Origin: Pomphorhynchus laevis
Taxonomy: Eukaryota; Acanthocephala; Palaeacanthocephala; Echinorhynchida; Pomphorhynchidae
Reading direction: 5' to 3'
Length of the DNA stretch: 64,000 bases
Assembly: GCA_012934845.2 (NCBI GenBank)
Contig: WNNJ02003004.1
Location: forward strand, 124,001-188,000
Every line of letters starts with the position of its first letter. Within the stretch, counting starts at the first letter, position 1. This document shows, one piece after another, positions 23,701 through 34,765 of this stretch. The notes under the pieces were generated by a model that ran no database searches, was not told where the DNA came from, and saw only the letters and a list, made by a program, of their open reading frames with translations. Position numbers and translations under genes: made by a program.

Positions 23701-26700
23701 ATAAATTAAAGGCTATGTAATATTAAAGTCTACATCATTACTAAGTCAAGATGATATTTAATAAATTGATTGATTAAATCTGAAAATCACATTTTATATC
23801 ATATTTAAAATATTAAATTTAATACTTTATTCATAAAGTATTAATATTCGTTAGATCAATTCTTTGCCTTCTTCCGGTGTTCTATTTCATGCTTTTCAAA
23901 ATGGAAAAAAGAAAACTGTTAACAAATAGTTAAATTTATTTTAATATTATATTAAAAATTATTTTATTGTATTTTTATATAAGTAGTAATATTAAGGTAT
24001 ATTAATTCTACGAATTAATAGATTTACAAATTATCTACGAATTATAAATATACTTTATATATCCTCGAATTATCCTAGTCAAATCCTACCACATCTGTAA
24101 ATTGCTGAATTCACTAATCACCATCTTCAATTATGGAGGTAAAATTACTGGGTATAAATAAATACTTAATTTTCACGTGATTTTATTTGAACCAACTGCC
24201 TTTTAGTTTAATGAATAGGGGCCGAATTTTGGTAACATATCAGTTCTCACTGATGACCTATAATGATAATTCTAGTACATTATCGGTGTATTATTAATAA
24301 GGTTTATCCAGTAATTAGTTCAGAAAATTCTAAGTTATAAAATACATAAATCAGAATTAAAATTAAAATTTTAAGATTTGGATATTTACATTTTTACAAC
24401 ATATATACTTAACATAACTGATTATATTTATCAAAAGTACAATTTACACTTTATTCGTTAACAAAACGTTGACTAATAAACTTCAAATAGTTGTCTATGT
24501 GAAGACATACAGCAAAGTTCCGAAAAATTCTAAGACACATGAGTTAATAATTCCAACTCGTTAATAATCAAAAATTATTAGCGAATTATAAAATTGATCT
24601 TTTTTAAAACCAATTTGCGGATAATATAATGTTCTCGTTTAAATATTATTTCTTAAATAAATAATAATTAAAAATAAATAATAAACTTAGAAAATAAATT
24701 AGTAAAGAAAACTTTATAACGGGCAAACTAATGTACTTATAGAAATTATCAACACTCGTTAGTTAAAAAATCATTTTATTAATAATTGATTCCAATCTTT
24801 CAATTTATTTACGCTGCTTTAATTTATATGTAGCTTTACTCGAGCGTTACAGAATTGATAAAAGGTTAATAAAAAAGATATGTTATTTATTAGAGGAGAG
24901 AGTGAAATACAAACTTTTATTTAAATATCGAATTTTAAAATATCGAACTTATATCCATTATCAGGAAAAAATTGTTCAAATCAACAAATTTTGACAATTT
25001 TTTGAACAATATTATCCTGATAGTAGCAGTTGGCTATCGAAAATTTGATATTTAAATACAATTTTGTATTTTACTCTCTCCGTTCATAAATAGCAGAAAT
25101 CGTGAACAGTCAAATAAAATATTTGTTTAAATATAATTTTCAGGAAAAATTTAAATTACACGAAATTTAATATTATGATATTTGAATATAATAGAATTTA
25201 TTTAGAGTGGCCTTTGTGGTGAATAGAACCACTTACAGGCCCACTATAAAAATCAAAAGACAAGTTTACGTCCGATGAATGTTTGAACTTGTATGTAGAG
25301 TTATTGAATTGATTGCGGCTGAAATTGTTATTTTAGTTCGTTTGCAAGAAGTACGGCGATCAAGGAAGTTTTGAAGAGTTTAAGCGACGTCAATGATTTT
25401 GTGTCTCGAGGAAGTTTGTTCAAAGGCGTGGTGCAGCAATGGTGAACGCACGATATCCGTGATTATGATATTTATGTTTTGAATTTTGTAGAGTACAAAA
25501 TTTATAAATTCCGTTAATTGATTTAATTAATATACAAATAAGTGATTTAAAATATTTAATAATAAAAAGATATATTTTTAACAATATCTAAAATGTATTG
25601 GATATTATAATTACAACCTTTGAAGTCTTACGGTCCTTTAATTTCATAAAATCTATATTACGCTGAATCTTAAAGTAGGTTCTGACATAGAACTGATAAT
25701 TTATACGATAATATAAATGCTAATAATTAATTATTAGCATTTAATTATTAGCATTTATGAATAATAAAGAAAACTCCATTTATAATACATATACTAGCAG
25801 CACAAAGAAAACTTAAGAATTGGAAAACTAATTTATTTCTTGAAATTGCTAGTAATTGTTTGAAAGAAGGCAAAACTTACGACATTTTCTACTCTTACAA
25901 AAATTAAAAATATTTCATAATATTTTATTGAAATTGATATAAGTTATCTGCACTTTCTTCAATCCTACAATAAGCCACAAGCAATAAGCTATAGTAGGAT
26001 TTAAGAAGAGCACATTGATGCAATCAATGTGCTCTTTCAAGCGCACATTGATTTAGTGCTACATTTATCAAGTGTTGCATATTCTAATATTAAAATCAAA
26101 TAAAAAAAATGCAAAATTGAACAACAAAAAAGTTAAATTTAGCGAATAATTCCAACTCCAATACAGTTAAATTGGAGTTAATCTTATTTTGAAATGAAAG
26201 CAATTTGAAATAGGTCTTTTTATTAAAATGACCCATTACAAAAGACCTAATAGTATTCTAAGAAATATCTATCAGTGTTCAAAATGAAAGTGTTATCAAT
26301 GTTATCGGTGTTCAAATGCCAAATCAGTGTTCTAAGCGATCGAAGATAATTGTTATAATTTATTTTAAAAAAGTTGTAAAATGTATAACGGGTACTTTTA
26401 GAATAATTAGAAAATACGCTGTAATTAAAGAATTAGTTAAAGTAATAGCTTTAATTCAAAATAAATTTTGCTTAATGTACCCGTTTAGCCCAAGTCGGAA
26501 ATGATATGTCACAAGTAATTAATCTGTGGCTTTTCAAAAGCATTCCATTATTTTCAATTTTTCGATCCACAAGATCAACTGCTGATATAGTTTTATTTAA
26601 TGGATTTGGATATTTCTGAGCCACCGCTTTCATTATCGATTCCCATGGATGACTAAAACACAAATTCAAAATATAAAATATATGTGTATATTTATAAATA

Positions 26701-26898
26701 CTTACAAATACAGATATTTTCAAATTTATAGAATAACTAAAACAGGCCCTAATAGCGGATAATATATATATCAATGTAAAGCAAACTGTTTATTTAGAGC
26801 TGAATTCATAAAATATAAGGAAATTTTATTTTATTAACGAAGCAAAGCATTGCTACTGTAACTTACTCGAAAATATGCTCGCTAGTCCAGACTCTCAT
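17788..26898 (-). CDS. PRELID3/slowmo family mitochondrial lipid-transfer protein, 6 exons
   Basis: Members of this family carry phospholipids across the mitochondrial intermembrane space and bind a TRIAP1/Mdm35-type partner. Exons on the - strand: 26898-26867, 26652-26481, 22562-22476, 19899-19826, 18680-18578, 17844-17788. All are GT-AG with matching phases, giving 174 aa. Diagnostic stretches: MRVWTSEHIF + D + HPWESIMKAVAQKYPNP (MKIWTSEHVF.HPWETV...KYPNP in animals), KSHRLITCDISFP, LTFTSNVNADEYIEYFPD, DPNNRTIMKQATVVTVKGVP, SMISSTMSANSKT, and the C-terminal GKQSIEWVINLL (GREAMEWVI in vertebrates). It lacks the longer C-terminal tail of human and fly proteins (about 194-215 aa). The start is the only ATG before the invariant W-T-S-E. 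Introns of 214, 3918, 2576, 1145 and 733 nt contain R-unit arrays and foldbacks. PRELID3A and PRELID3B cannot be told apart here. Confidence 0.93.
20445..21210 (-). repeat. Tandem R units with hammerhead-ribozyme-like cores (slowmo intron 3)
   Basis: Three head-to-tail units start at the conserved TTCTGATTGAA near 20450, 20695 and 21003 (spacings about 245 and 308 bp; the first is internally deleted). Read on the - strand, the first and third units carry CTGATGA (20525-20519; 21077-21071), a perfect stem II GACT-CAAA-AGTC, then GAAA and a stem III. Stem III is CAGCATA/TATGCTG in unit 3 and CACCATA/TATGGTG in unit 2, a compensatory G-to-C/C-to-G change. Unit 2 has core changes (CTTATGA, GGAA). 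A candidate cleavage triplet GTT follows stem III. Stem I is poor: only CTA/TAG pairs in unit 3. An alternative long hairpin (GACTCAAA with TTTGAGTC) competes. Orientation is the same as the slowmo transcript. Confidence 0.55.
21235..21500 (+). repeat. Repeat M module joined to a partial R unit
   Basis: Positions 21235-21330 follow the M core and module (GAATAAGGATTAGAGGTCAT, CAGGAGAAACTGCAATGTT). Without a break they run into R-unit sequence (AATGTAGGATTTAAAAGCAC, then CTTATCGAGCGCA). The same junction type recurs near 57530-57720. Confidence 0.6.
21530..21790 (+). repeat. Inverted R unit with hammerhead-like core
   Basis: A fourth R unit in opposite orientation to the array. It has the hairpin CTAGTACA/TGTACTAG (about 21587-21612), then CTGATGA at 21669-21675, an altered stem II (AACTCAAAATT), CGAAA, and stem III CAGCGTA/TATGCTG with one G-T pair. 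The weakened stem II makes it a less likely catalyst than units 1 and 3 of the array. Confidence 0.55.
23355..23495. repeat. Foldback element, arms about 60 bp (slowmo intron 2)
   Basis: The left arm starts TATGGAACGAAGAATAGTAT and includes ACAACAAAACGTTAAT. The right arm is its near-perfect reverse complement, with about four mismatches. A short centre of repeated CGGACAT/ATGTCCG lies between. It looks like a foldback MITE without coding capacity. Confidence 0.75.
24883..25092. repeat. Foldback element, arms about 95 bp (slowmo intron 2)
   Basis: The outer ends GGAGAGAGTGAAATACAAA and GGAGAGAGTAAAATACAAA (right arm read on the - strand) continue inward through TATTTAAATATC. Closer to the centre come ATCAGGAAAAAATTGTTCAA and its partner. 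Overall arm identity is moderate (about 80% by eye). MITE-like, different from the 23355 foldback. Confidence 0.7.
25950..26065. repeat. Pair of short hairpins
   Basis: CTTCAATCCTAC pairs imperfectly with GTAGGATTTAAGAAG, and directly after it GAGCACATTGAT is followed by GCA and its exact complement ATCAATGTGCTC. A third palindrome (TAGGTCTTTT/AAAAGACCTA) lies near 26210-26250. All fall in slowmo intron 2. Confidence 0.6.
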
Positions 26899-28299
26899 TT
26901 AATCTTCAAATCAAGGGTGTGTATTCTGAAATGTGGCAATGTGAAGAGTACGCATTCGAATTAGAAGTTATTAATATGATTTTCATTTGATAACGATAAT
27001 TTTAAAGAACCGAGTTAGTCCAATTCAAAAAATACTAAACGCATTTATAAAACCAAAATAAAAGATGAGATCGTAATGAATTTGCAAATAAACACCTATT
27101 CATCCAAAAAGGTCAATAATAGCCCATCATGGGATACATGAAATTATGATTACCTCTTCAAAATAATTTATTTAAATGAGACACAATATGTTTAATTACA
27201 CCCCGTCGAAATATTTTTAAACGCATAACTTTCAGATAGTCAATGTTGGAGTTGAGCGCATAAATTTGTTACAACTGAGACAAACCGAGATTTCCTCTTT
27301 GACTTTTATTGACAAGTTTTACAATATTTCAGCGGCTCCTGTTACCATCTTCATGAATAATACAATGTCACATATTTAATCAAAATATAAGGTTTTAAAA
27401 TATGAAACCGAGGTTTTGATAATGACAGTAGGTAAAGAAATTCATTTTATTAATTAAAAGAATAATTAATTATTAATAATTAATAATTAATTACTTAATA
27501 ATTAAGTAAAAATTCTGTTTGCTTATTTTTTTATTAAACAGATTTTGTAATAAATTCTGTAATAAAATAAAAGTCTGTTTATTTTAAAATAAAGAATATG
27601 TAATTTACCGAAGTTGATAGCAAAAGCAATGAATAGAGCTATTTTGGAATACAGCTATTTATAAAACTACAAAGAAACTGATATTTTTAATAAAATATCT
27701 ACTGTAATAAAAAATATTATTTACGAGTTTTCTCGTGTTTTACAGAAGTTACATTCATTCGACTAGAATTCAAAATTTGATTTTACATTGACAGTAGAGG
27801 TTTGAAAATTTCAGTAGGTAAAGAAGTATTTTATGAAAATTTATTTTTTCCTTTTTTTATTAAACAGATTTTGTGATAAATTTTGTTATAAATTAAAAGT
27901 CTGTTTATTTTAAAATAAAGAATCTGTAATTTCCCAAAGTTGATAGCAAAAGCAATCGAAATATATAGTAAACCCTTTTGGAATATAGCTATTTACAAAA
28001 CTACAAAGAAAAAACTGATATTTTTAAAAAATATCTATTGTAATGAAAAATATTATTTACTAAATAATATCTGAAAAATATTATTTACTAAATAATATCT
28101 GAAAAATATTATTTACTAAATAATATCAAAAGAAATTGAACAGAGAACCAATGACCTTCATTATTGAACGAGGTATAAAACAGAAATTATCAAAAGAATT
28201 AAGAAAATTAATTGCTAGAGATTAGAGTTAAACAAATAAGAATTAATGAATAACAAACAACAAAAATATAGATTTGAGATAAAATTAAAGTTTGTAAAA
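26899..28299. other. Intergenic stretch with a duplicated AT-rich block
   Basis: Upstream of slowmo; no gene recognised. About 27400-27740 is repeated at about 27790-28080 with an offset of 326 bp (shared AACAGATTTTGT, AAAGTCTGTTTATTTTAAAA and GTTGATAGCAAAAGCAAT). At 28050-28130 a 31-bp unit containing AATATTATTTACTAAATAAT is repeated three times. Confidence 0.6.
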
Positions 28300-29160
28300 A
28301 TAATAAATCAGATAACTAAGTCTACGTATTTTATACTAAATATAAAAAAACTAAATATAAATAATTATATAAGATTTGACAGAATTTATATTTATATAAA
28401 TTTAAAATTTAAAATAAAAAATTTAATAAAATATCAAATTTAAATACCTTTAATTTAACTAAGATATCAATTTAATATTAAATTATATAATAGCAATAAT
28501 TGAATTATAATAATTAGTATAAAAACAACAATTGAATTATAATAATTAATAAAATTAATAATTAATATTAATTGTCATATTGATTACATATTGATTAAAA
28601 ATTAATAAATATTTATTAATAAAAAAATAATATTAAAATAATAAATAATATTATAATATATAATATTTGATATTATAATATTAATAAATACAAATTTAAA
28701 TGATAAATCAGATTTGCTAACTGAGTCTTCTTATTTTATATTATTTATAAATTAAAAATAATGCTAAATAAAAAATAATTAAATAAATAATTATAAATAA
28801 TTAATAATTTTTATATAAGATTTTATATAATTTATATCAAGTTAAAATTTAAAATTGGAATTTAAAAGAAATCAGCCTACTGAGAAAAATTTAAAAGAAA
28901 TCAGATAATCTTATAATTATATAAGATTTTATATAATTTATATTTTTATCAAGTTAAAATAAAAATTATAATTTAAAATAATAGTCTATTTTTATGAATT
29001 GACTAATGAATAACAGACGATGTATCTTAATAATGATAAGAGATCATCAGGATAAACCGCTATGTTATCAGGTATCGGCCCTATTCCTCGACGCAACATA
29101 GCACCGAGGCCCAATACATGCTAATGATATATTTCTTCTGATGAAATTTGATATCTAGTG
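28300..29160 (+). repeat. Two repeat M copies
   Basis: A truncated copy starts near 28308 (AATCAGATAACTAAGTCTAC). A fuller one runs from about 28705 (TGCTAACTGAGTCTTCTTAT) through the core to the conserved module near 29040-29075 (AGATCATCAGGATAAACCGC, then TATGTTATCAGG) and the distal end TACATGCTAATGATATATTT at 29115-29135. The second copy is cut at 29161 by the hAT element. Confidence 0.65.
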
Positions 29161-29162
29161 CA

Positions 29163-32100
29163 GGGTTCGTCAACGAGAGCCCTGTGGCCCATGGTAGACC
29201 CTGAAATGTTCAGGGGGTTACAGACAATTTTGTAAGAGTTGAGGGGCCACAGAGTTTTCTGGGGGGGGCACGGAGTTTTCGACGGGCGTAAACCTAGCCG
29301 AATTAGGTCCGATGTGAAGTATGACTCAAACATAATAGATGACAAAAATTAAGTAAACGAAGACTGTTCACAAGTAGATTTCGTGTTTGTACACACAAAA
29401 TCGATTGTACACATAAAACTTTTATATTTTAAGTTCTGTTCTATATCTCAACTATTGTTTATATGTCTATAATTGTACTTATTCAAACACTTTTAGACGA
29501 AAATAACAAGAAATGGAATGCACAAAAAGACATTGTCGGCAATATTCTGTCGAATATTTCGGATTTAAATTCATTCCATCTCCAGCCAATGCAACACATC
29601 AAATGTGCCTGATATGTCAAACCACTTTATCGAACGAAAGCCTACGCCCATCAAAACTAAAGAAGAATTTACAGATGAAAAAATCCGGAGGAGTCCACGA
29701 AGACCATATATTACTTCAAAGCAAAACGCGACGCATTTTTATCCCGCGGCACTCTGGATAAATTATTTTAATCAGCTTAACGTAAAATGGATACGGGGCT
29801 GATTGTTTTTTTACGAAATAGCGGAAATAATTGAGAAGTCGGAATTACCCCCATTCAATTAGAGAAAAGGTAAAAAAACGATTTATTTTAACGTGGTAAA
29901 TGCGTGCCAGCGCAGGCTTACATGACCACAACAAAACAAAACTGTGAATCAGGTGTCGAGAAGGTGTGAACGGAGGAGGTGTTTGAATGTGATAAAGGAG
30001 GGAGCGCGGCGGACGTCGAGAGGGAGTTGATTCCAGGCGAGTGAGGCGGCGACGAGGAAGGATCGGAGACCGTAGTTGTTGGAGTAATTAGGAACGTGGA
30101 GTAAGAGGGTATGACAGGAACGAAGCGATAGCGAGGTGGGGCGAGTATCGTCTAAGAAAGGAAGGTTGATGAACGATGGGGAGCCGACAGCGATGAGACG
30201 AAAAGTAACGAGAAGAAGGCGGAGTTTGATGCGGATGTGGATGGTGGGCCAGGAGAGTTGGGCAAAATATGTGGATGTGTGGTCGAAGCGACGGAGACGA
30301 AAGAGCACTCGAACGGCGGTGTTGATTATTCGTTGTAGGGGTAGGATGATGGATTTTGGAGAATTGGCGAAAAGGCTAAGGCAGTAATCGATTTTAGGGA
30401 AAAGAAGCGATGAAAGAAGAGACATACAAGAACGGAAGTCGATAAGGGGGCGGATACGGCGGATGTCACGGAAGAATTAAGTTAGACGAGCGGACCTTGT
30501 CACGGACGAAGGGTTTAAGGGAAAGGTGATCATCGAAATGGAAGCCTAAGAAAGTGAGATTGTGGACTATAGGGATGATCGATGAGGCAAAAGATACAAT
30601 GGGAGGAGATATGCTTGGTTTACGGGGAAGGATCCACATTATTTTGGACTTTTCGGCGTTTAGAACGAGATGGAGATTGGAGAGACGTTTGTAGATAGAA
30701 GAAAGACAGTTGGAGGCAGAAATGCCGATATCGTGTATGCGATGTGCGGGTGCATGAGCATAGATTAGAATGTCATCGGCGTATTGCATGACGTTAAAGG
30801 AGTAAGGTTTGATAAATGGAGAGAGATCGCCAAGCAAAAGAGAGAAAAGCAGGGGACCTAGGACTGAACCTTGTGGGACCCCGCAAAAAATAGGGATGGG
30901 AGGGGAGGATGATGAATTAGAACAGACGCGAAAGGAACGGTCGGATAGATATGAGGCGAACCATGCTACGGAGGAGGAAGAAAAGCCGTAATCATAACGA
31001 AGGCGAGAAAGGAGGACGGAGTGGTCGACAATGTCGAATGCGGAGGAGAGGTCGAGGGAGATGAGAACACTATATAGAGCCTTGTCTCGAGAAATGAGTA
31101 AGTCGTTGTACACTTTTATGCATGCGATTTCTGTCGAGTGATTAGAGCGGAAAGCGGATTGGAAAGGAGGGTACAGATTGGATGAGGAGAGATAAGCGTT
31201 GATTTGTATTAAGATGAGGCGTTCTAAGAGCTTAGAAAGAGTAGGGAGTAGTGAAATGGGGCGATAGCTAGAAGGAAGGGAGGGGTCGAGCGATTGTTTC
31301 TTAAGGAGGGGACGAACGATTGCGGATTTCCAGTGTGAAGGGAAGATACGACTGCGGATGGACGAGTTAAACAAGGTTGTGAGAAATGGGGATATCGATG
31401 AGCATATAGATTTTAATATGTGGGTAGGCAGGGGATCGGCAGGTGAGGTTTTGTTGGGCAAGGACATGAGGACATATGATACTTCTGTAGGTGAGACAGG
31501 GAGAAGATGAAAGAGTTCCGGAAGGATGAGAGTAGACTGGGCAGAGTGGGATAGGATGGAGACCGGGGTGTGAGAGAGTAGCGTGGATACTTTAGTCTGG
31601 AGAAATGACGAATAATCATTAGCATTGATGTTGCACGGCGTAGAGGAACGAGCCAGGATTGAGTTAAAAGTATGCCAGAGAGTCTTAGAGTTGAATGAAG
31701 TGATGATTTTATGCTGCCAGAAGGAGTTGCATTTGGTACGTAGTAGGTTGAGATGAGACCGGCGAAGAGCAAGATAGGAATCACGGAAAGACGGAGTGAT
31801 CGAGCGGAAATCGCGTCTGAGAGAGCGGTGATAGACTCGAAAAGCATGGCGGAGTCGACGCTTTGAGAGTAGGCATTGGATGTCAAACCATGGGGCACGG
31901 TGCAAGCGACGGTGTGGGTGAGACTTGAAGGGCAAGAGAATATCGAGAGTGGATGTGAGTTCAGAGTCGAAAAGAAAGGCGAGATCGTGAGGAGATGAAT
32001 ATGTTATTGTGGGTAATGATAGAGACGATTTGAGTAAGGCAGAGCGGAGAAGGGAGAGGTCAAGATTTCTCCAAGGGCGACGTAGGATTGTAGGTGTGTG

Positions 32101-33790
32101 AGGAGGGGTGTGGTTGCGAGCGAGATCAAGGGTGATAAGAAAGTGATCGGATAGACCAGGATCAGAGATGGACAGTGAGGTGTGGGCAGCAAAATGATCG
32201 GGGACAGCGATGATGTCGAGTGCCCCACCAAGTATATGTGTGGGGGCAGTGGAGATTAGTTTGTAATTGTAGTTGGATAGAATGTTGATGAAGCGGATGA
32301 AATCTGTGGAAGAGGGGCGGTCTAGGCGGATATTGAAGTCGCCTAGAACGAGTGAATGGATTGAGGACAAAGAACAATGAGAAAGGAGGTCAGCGAGTTC
32401 GGTAAAAAATAAGGCTGTAGGAGCTGATGAACCAGGACGGTATACAATGGCGAGATCTAGAGTGATCGGGTTAGAATAACGACAAGTGAGCAATTCAAAA
32501 GAGCAAGGACTGAAAGGGGGATTGATTTTGCGAAGAGACGCTGGGTGACGCGCGAATGCGACGATGCCGCCATGATTAGAGGATTTAGAAGGGCATAAGC
32601 TGAGGGGGCGGGCGGATTCGACTAGGGAGCAACCGGCAGAGAGCAGACGGCGAATGGAAAGGTCGTCGGAATCTGAGTGCCAGGATTCGGTGAGGCAGAA
32701 GAGATCGATGGATTGCTTGGTGAATAGGTTGAGGATAAGATCGGATTTATTGAGAATAGATCTAGTGTTGAGGAGACCGAGGCGGAAACCGTGTGCTGTG
32801 GCGAAAGAGACTAGTGGAGAAGACACATAGGAGAGATGGAGCGCCATCGAATTTTAGCTCCTGCGATTAATAAGGTGTTTGCAGGAATGACTAATCTGGA
32901 CCCCACTTCGATTCTCAAGTCTATAGCGCTCAGTACTTCCACAATTTCTAGAAGAATTGATGAAATCAGCGGGGATATGAAAGCGCAGTTAGTTAAAAAA
33001 ACTGGTAACTAGACCTTTTTATCTCCAGCGTGATGAGTCAACATTCCAGAATAGTTAAGCTATATTAATGGCTTATGTACGATTTCTTGATAAAAATGAC
33101 TGTTTGGAAGAATTTATTGTTTCACGATCAGTTACGACCGATTGTAAAGGCGAGATGCTCTTCAAGATGGTGAGGGATTATTTGTCCGAAACTGATGTCC
33201 AATCTCGAATATAGTCGCATGTTCGACTGATGGAGCTCCAGCAATGATTGGACGGCATAACGGTTTTATCGCCCATTTAAAACGCGCTGTACCGTCGGTT
33301 ATATGTATACACTGCATTATTCATCGACATCATCTGGCAGCAAAAAAACTGAACGAGCGACTACATGAGTCGATGAATACGGTAATACAAACGACCAACC
33401 ACATAAAGTCGAATGCACTATGTGAGCGTCTTTTCAAGGAATTATGTATCAAGGAATTATGTAAACACAACGAAGAGTCATACAATCAATTACTATTTCA
33501 TACCAAAGTCCAGTGGCTTTCAAGGAGGAATTATTTACGCAGAGTTGTCGAACTTTGGGATTCTATTACATCATTCTTTGCAAAGCACGAATTGGGAAGT
33601 GAATTGTGTAAAGCTAAAAAGGACATTTACTTTATGAGTGATATATTCGAAAAGCTCACATTTCTGTTTAGAAACTCCAAGGTAAATGTGCCGATCTCAT
33701 ATCGTCAAAGGAAACTATCATCGCATTCATATCTAAACTCACTTTGCATAAGCAAAATTTGGCGCAAAAGATATTTGTCAATTTCCCCAC
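29163..33790 (+). mobile_element. hAT-type DNA transposon relic (ZBED5/FAM200-like transposase), split by a CR1 LINE
   Basis: The left terminus CAGGGTTCGTCAACGAGAGC fits hAT ends (CAGGG-T-T), followed by the G-rich subterminal region typical of this group. The transposase N-terminus at 29513-29700 has a BED-like finger: FGFKFIPSPANATHQMCLIC, then LRPSKLKKNLQMKK. The first C-x2-C pair is kept, but the usual histidines at the L-x-x-H-L-x-x-K-H position are lost. After the LINE insertion the transposase resumes at about 32860. The 33244-33660 frame reads GRHNGFIAHLKRAVPSVICI, HCIIHRHHLAAKKLN, HTKVQWLSRRNYLRRVVELW and FFAKHEL, the RNase-H-fold region of ZBED5/SCAND3-like transposases. Stops lie near 33010 and 33213. 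No right terminal repeat found; a RTE tail follows directly. Confidence 0.8.
29870..32860 (-). mobile_element. Nearly intact CR1-type LINE (endonuclease + reverse transcriptase)
   Basis: A 793-codon frame (32847-30466) has an N-terminal AP endonuclease (LGLLNTRSILNKSDLI, TESWH, LGDFNIRLD near residue 168, SDHFLITLDL) and a reverse transcriptase (SSYRPISLLPTLSKLLERLI, SLDLSSAFDIVDHSVLLSRL, GVPQGSVLGPLLF, QYADDILIY near residue 688, LTFLGFHFDDHLSL). The C-terminal thumb continues in another frame, 30425-29949 (LFPKIDYCLSLFANSPKSI through SFITFKHLLRSHLLDT). Compared with the copy at 2352, one extra T near 30472 causes this shift; no other coding break is visible. The 3' tail ends near 29870 with AAAATAAATCG. 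No separate ORF1 is seen. GC content (about 48%) is far above the flanks, indicating recent arrival. It lies antisense inside the hAT element. Confidence 0.9.
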
Positions 33791-34135
33791 GCTTGATATC
33801 GTATCAAACATAATAACCGACGATGACCACGTGAGAAATATGGACATCCTCCGAAGATACGGCGTCGCCCCTATCGTAAATAAAATGCAAGGGGCCAGAC
33901 TCCGGTGGTATGGCCACGTGTTGCGGAGTGAAAATTATTCCCTTGCAAAGACCGCCTTAAAGTATGAGATCATAGGCAAACGCCCGAGAGGTCGACCCAA
34001 GCACCGATGGTTAGATGGCCTTCACACAGATCTCAAGGCAGCTGGACTTCACCCAGACCAAGCCGAAAATGGAGGGCTAAATCTCACATAGCCGACCCTG
34101 CCTCAAAGCGGGACAAAGGCTGAAGAATAAGAAGA
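33791..34135 (+). mobile_element. RTE-type LINE 3' fragment
   Basis: In the frame ending at 34091: MDILRRYGVAPIVNKMQGA, RLRWYGHVLRSENYSLAKTA, KRPRGRPKHRWLDGLHTDLK and AAGLHPDQA. Another frame continues with ADPASKRDK-like sequence up to about 34125. This is the well-known C-terminal tail of RTE-like reverse transcriptases. Only the last ~110 codons are present (5' truncation) and the piece follows the hAT fragment directly. It is a different RTE lineage from the 12950-14640 element. Confidence 0.85.
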
Positions 34136-34434
34136 TTTGTGATCACTCCTAACATATTGTAAATATTACTCGAATATTTGCAATATTAATACTACATTAT
34201 TATTTGAATACTTTAATGTAACATATTGATAACATTTAAATATATTTACTATATTAATATTTTATAAATAATAATTTTAAATAATAATTTTATAAAAGTA
34301 AAATATTGTAAAGTTATAAAAATGCAAATGATACTGATAATAAGACAATGTGGTGAACGTCTAATTTTTGAGAAAGTAATTGCGACAACATAAAATTACA
34401 ATTGTCCTGAACCATATAATTAATTTGCTCAATA
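34136..34434. other. AT-rich spacer
   Basis: No gene, repeat border or structured element recognised. Confidence 0.4.
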
Positions 34435-34765
34435 TATGGGCAAATTATATTCACCCAGCTGCTATGTTGTTCGAGGAATAGGGGCCAAAGCCTGATAGCA
34501 TAGCAGATTCTTCTGATGACCTCTAATCCTTATTCTGATACAACGTCTGTTATTTATTAGTCAATTCATAAAAATGACTTTTATTTTAAATTTCAATTTT
34601 TTATTTTAACTTGATATAAATTATAAAAAATTCTATATAACAATTATTAATTATTATTAATTATTATTTATTATTTAATTATTAAATTTTAATTTAGAAT
34701 TATTATTGTTATTATTTTATAATTATATTAAATACATAGACTCAGTTAGCTGATTTGATTATCCA
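34435..34765 (-). repeat. Repeat M copy
   Basis: One of the cleanest copies. Left border with CAGCTGCTATGTTGTTCGAG; module GAATAGGGGCCAAAGCCTGA, TAGCATAGCAG, CTGATGACCTCTAATCCTTA; then TTATTAGTCAATTCATAAAA, the AT core, and the signature end at 34733-34757. CTGCTATG pairs with CATAGCAG (8 bp) to form a hairpin over the module. Confidence 0.7.

Noticed and set aside
28246-28443. 65-codon + strand open frame
   Set aside because: It runs through a repeat M start and consists of low-complexity AT translation.
30136-32377. Other open frames overlapping the CR1 LINE on both strands
   Set aside because: They are alternative readings of the GC-rich LINE coding sequence; only the - strand endonuclease/reverse-transcriptase frames show conserved boxes.
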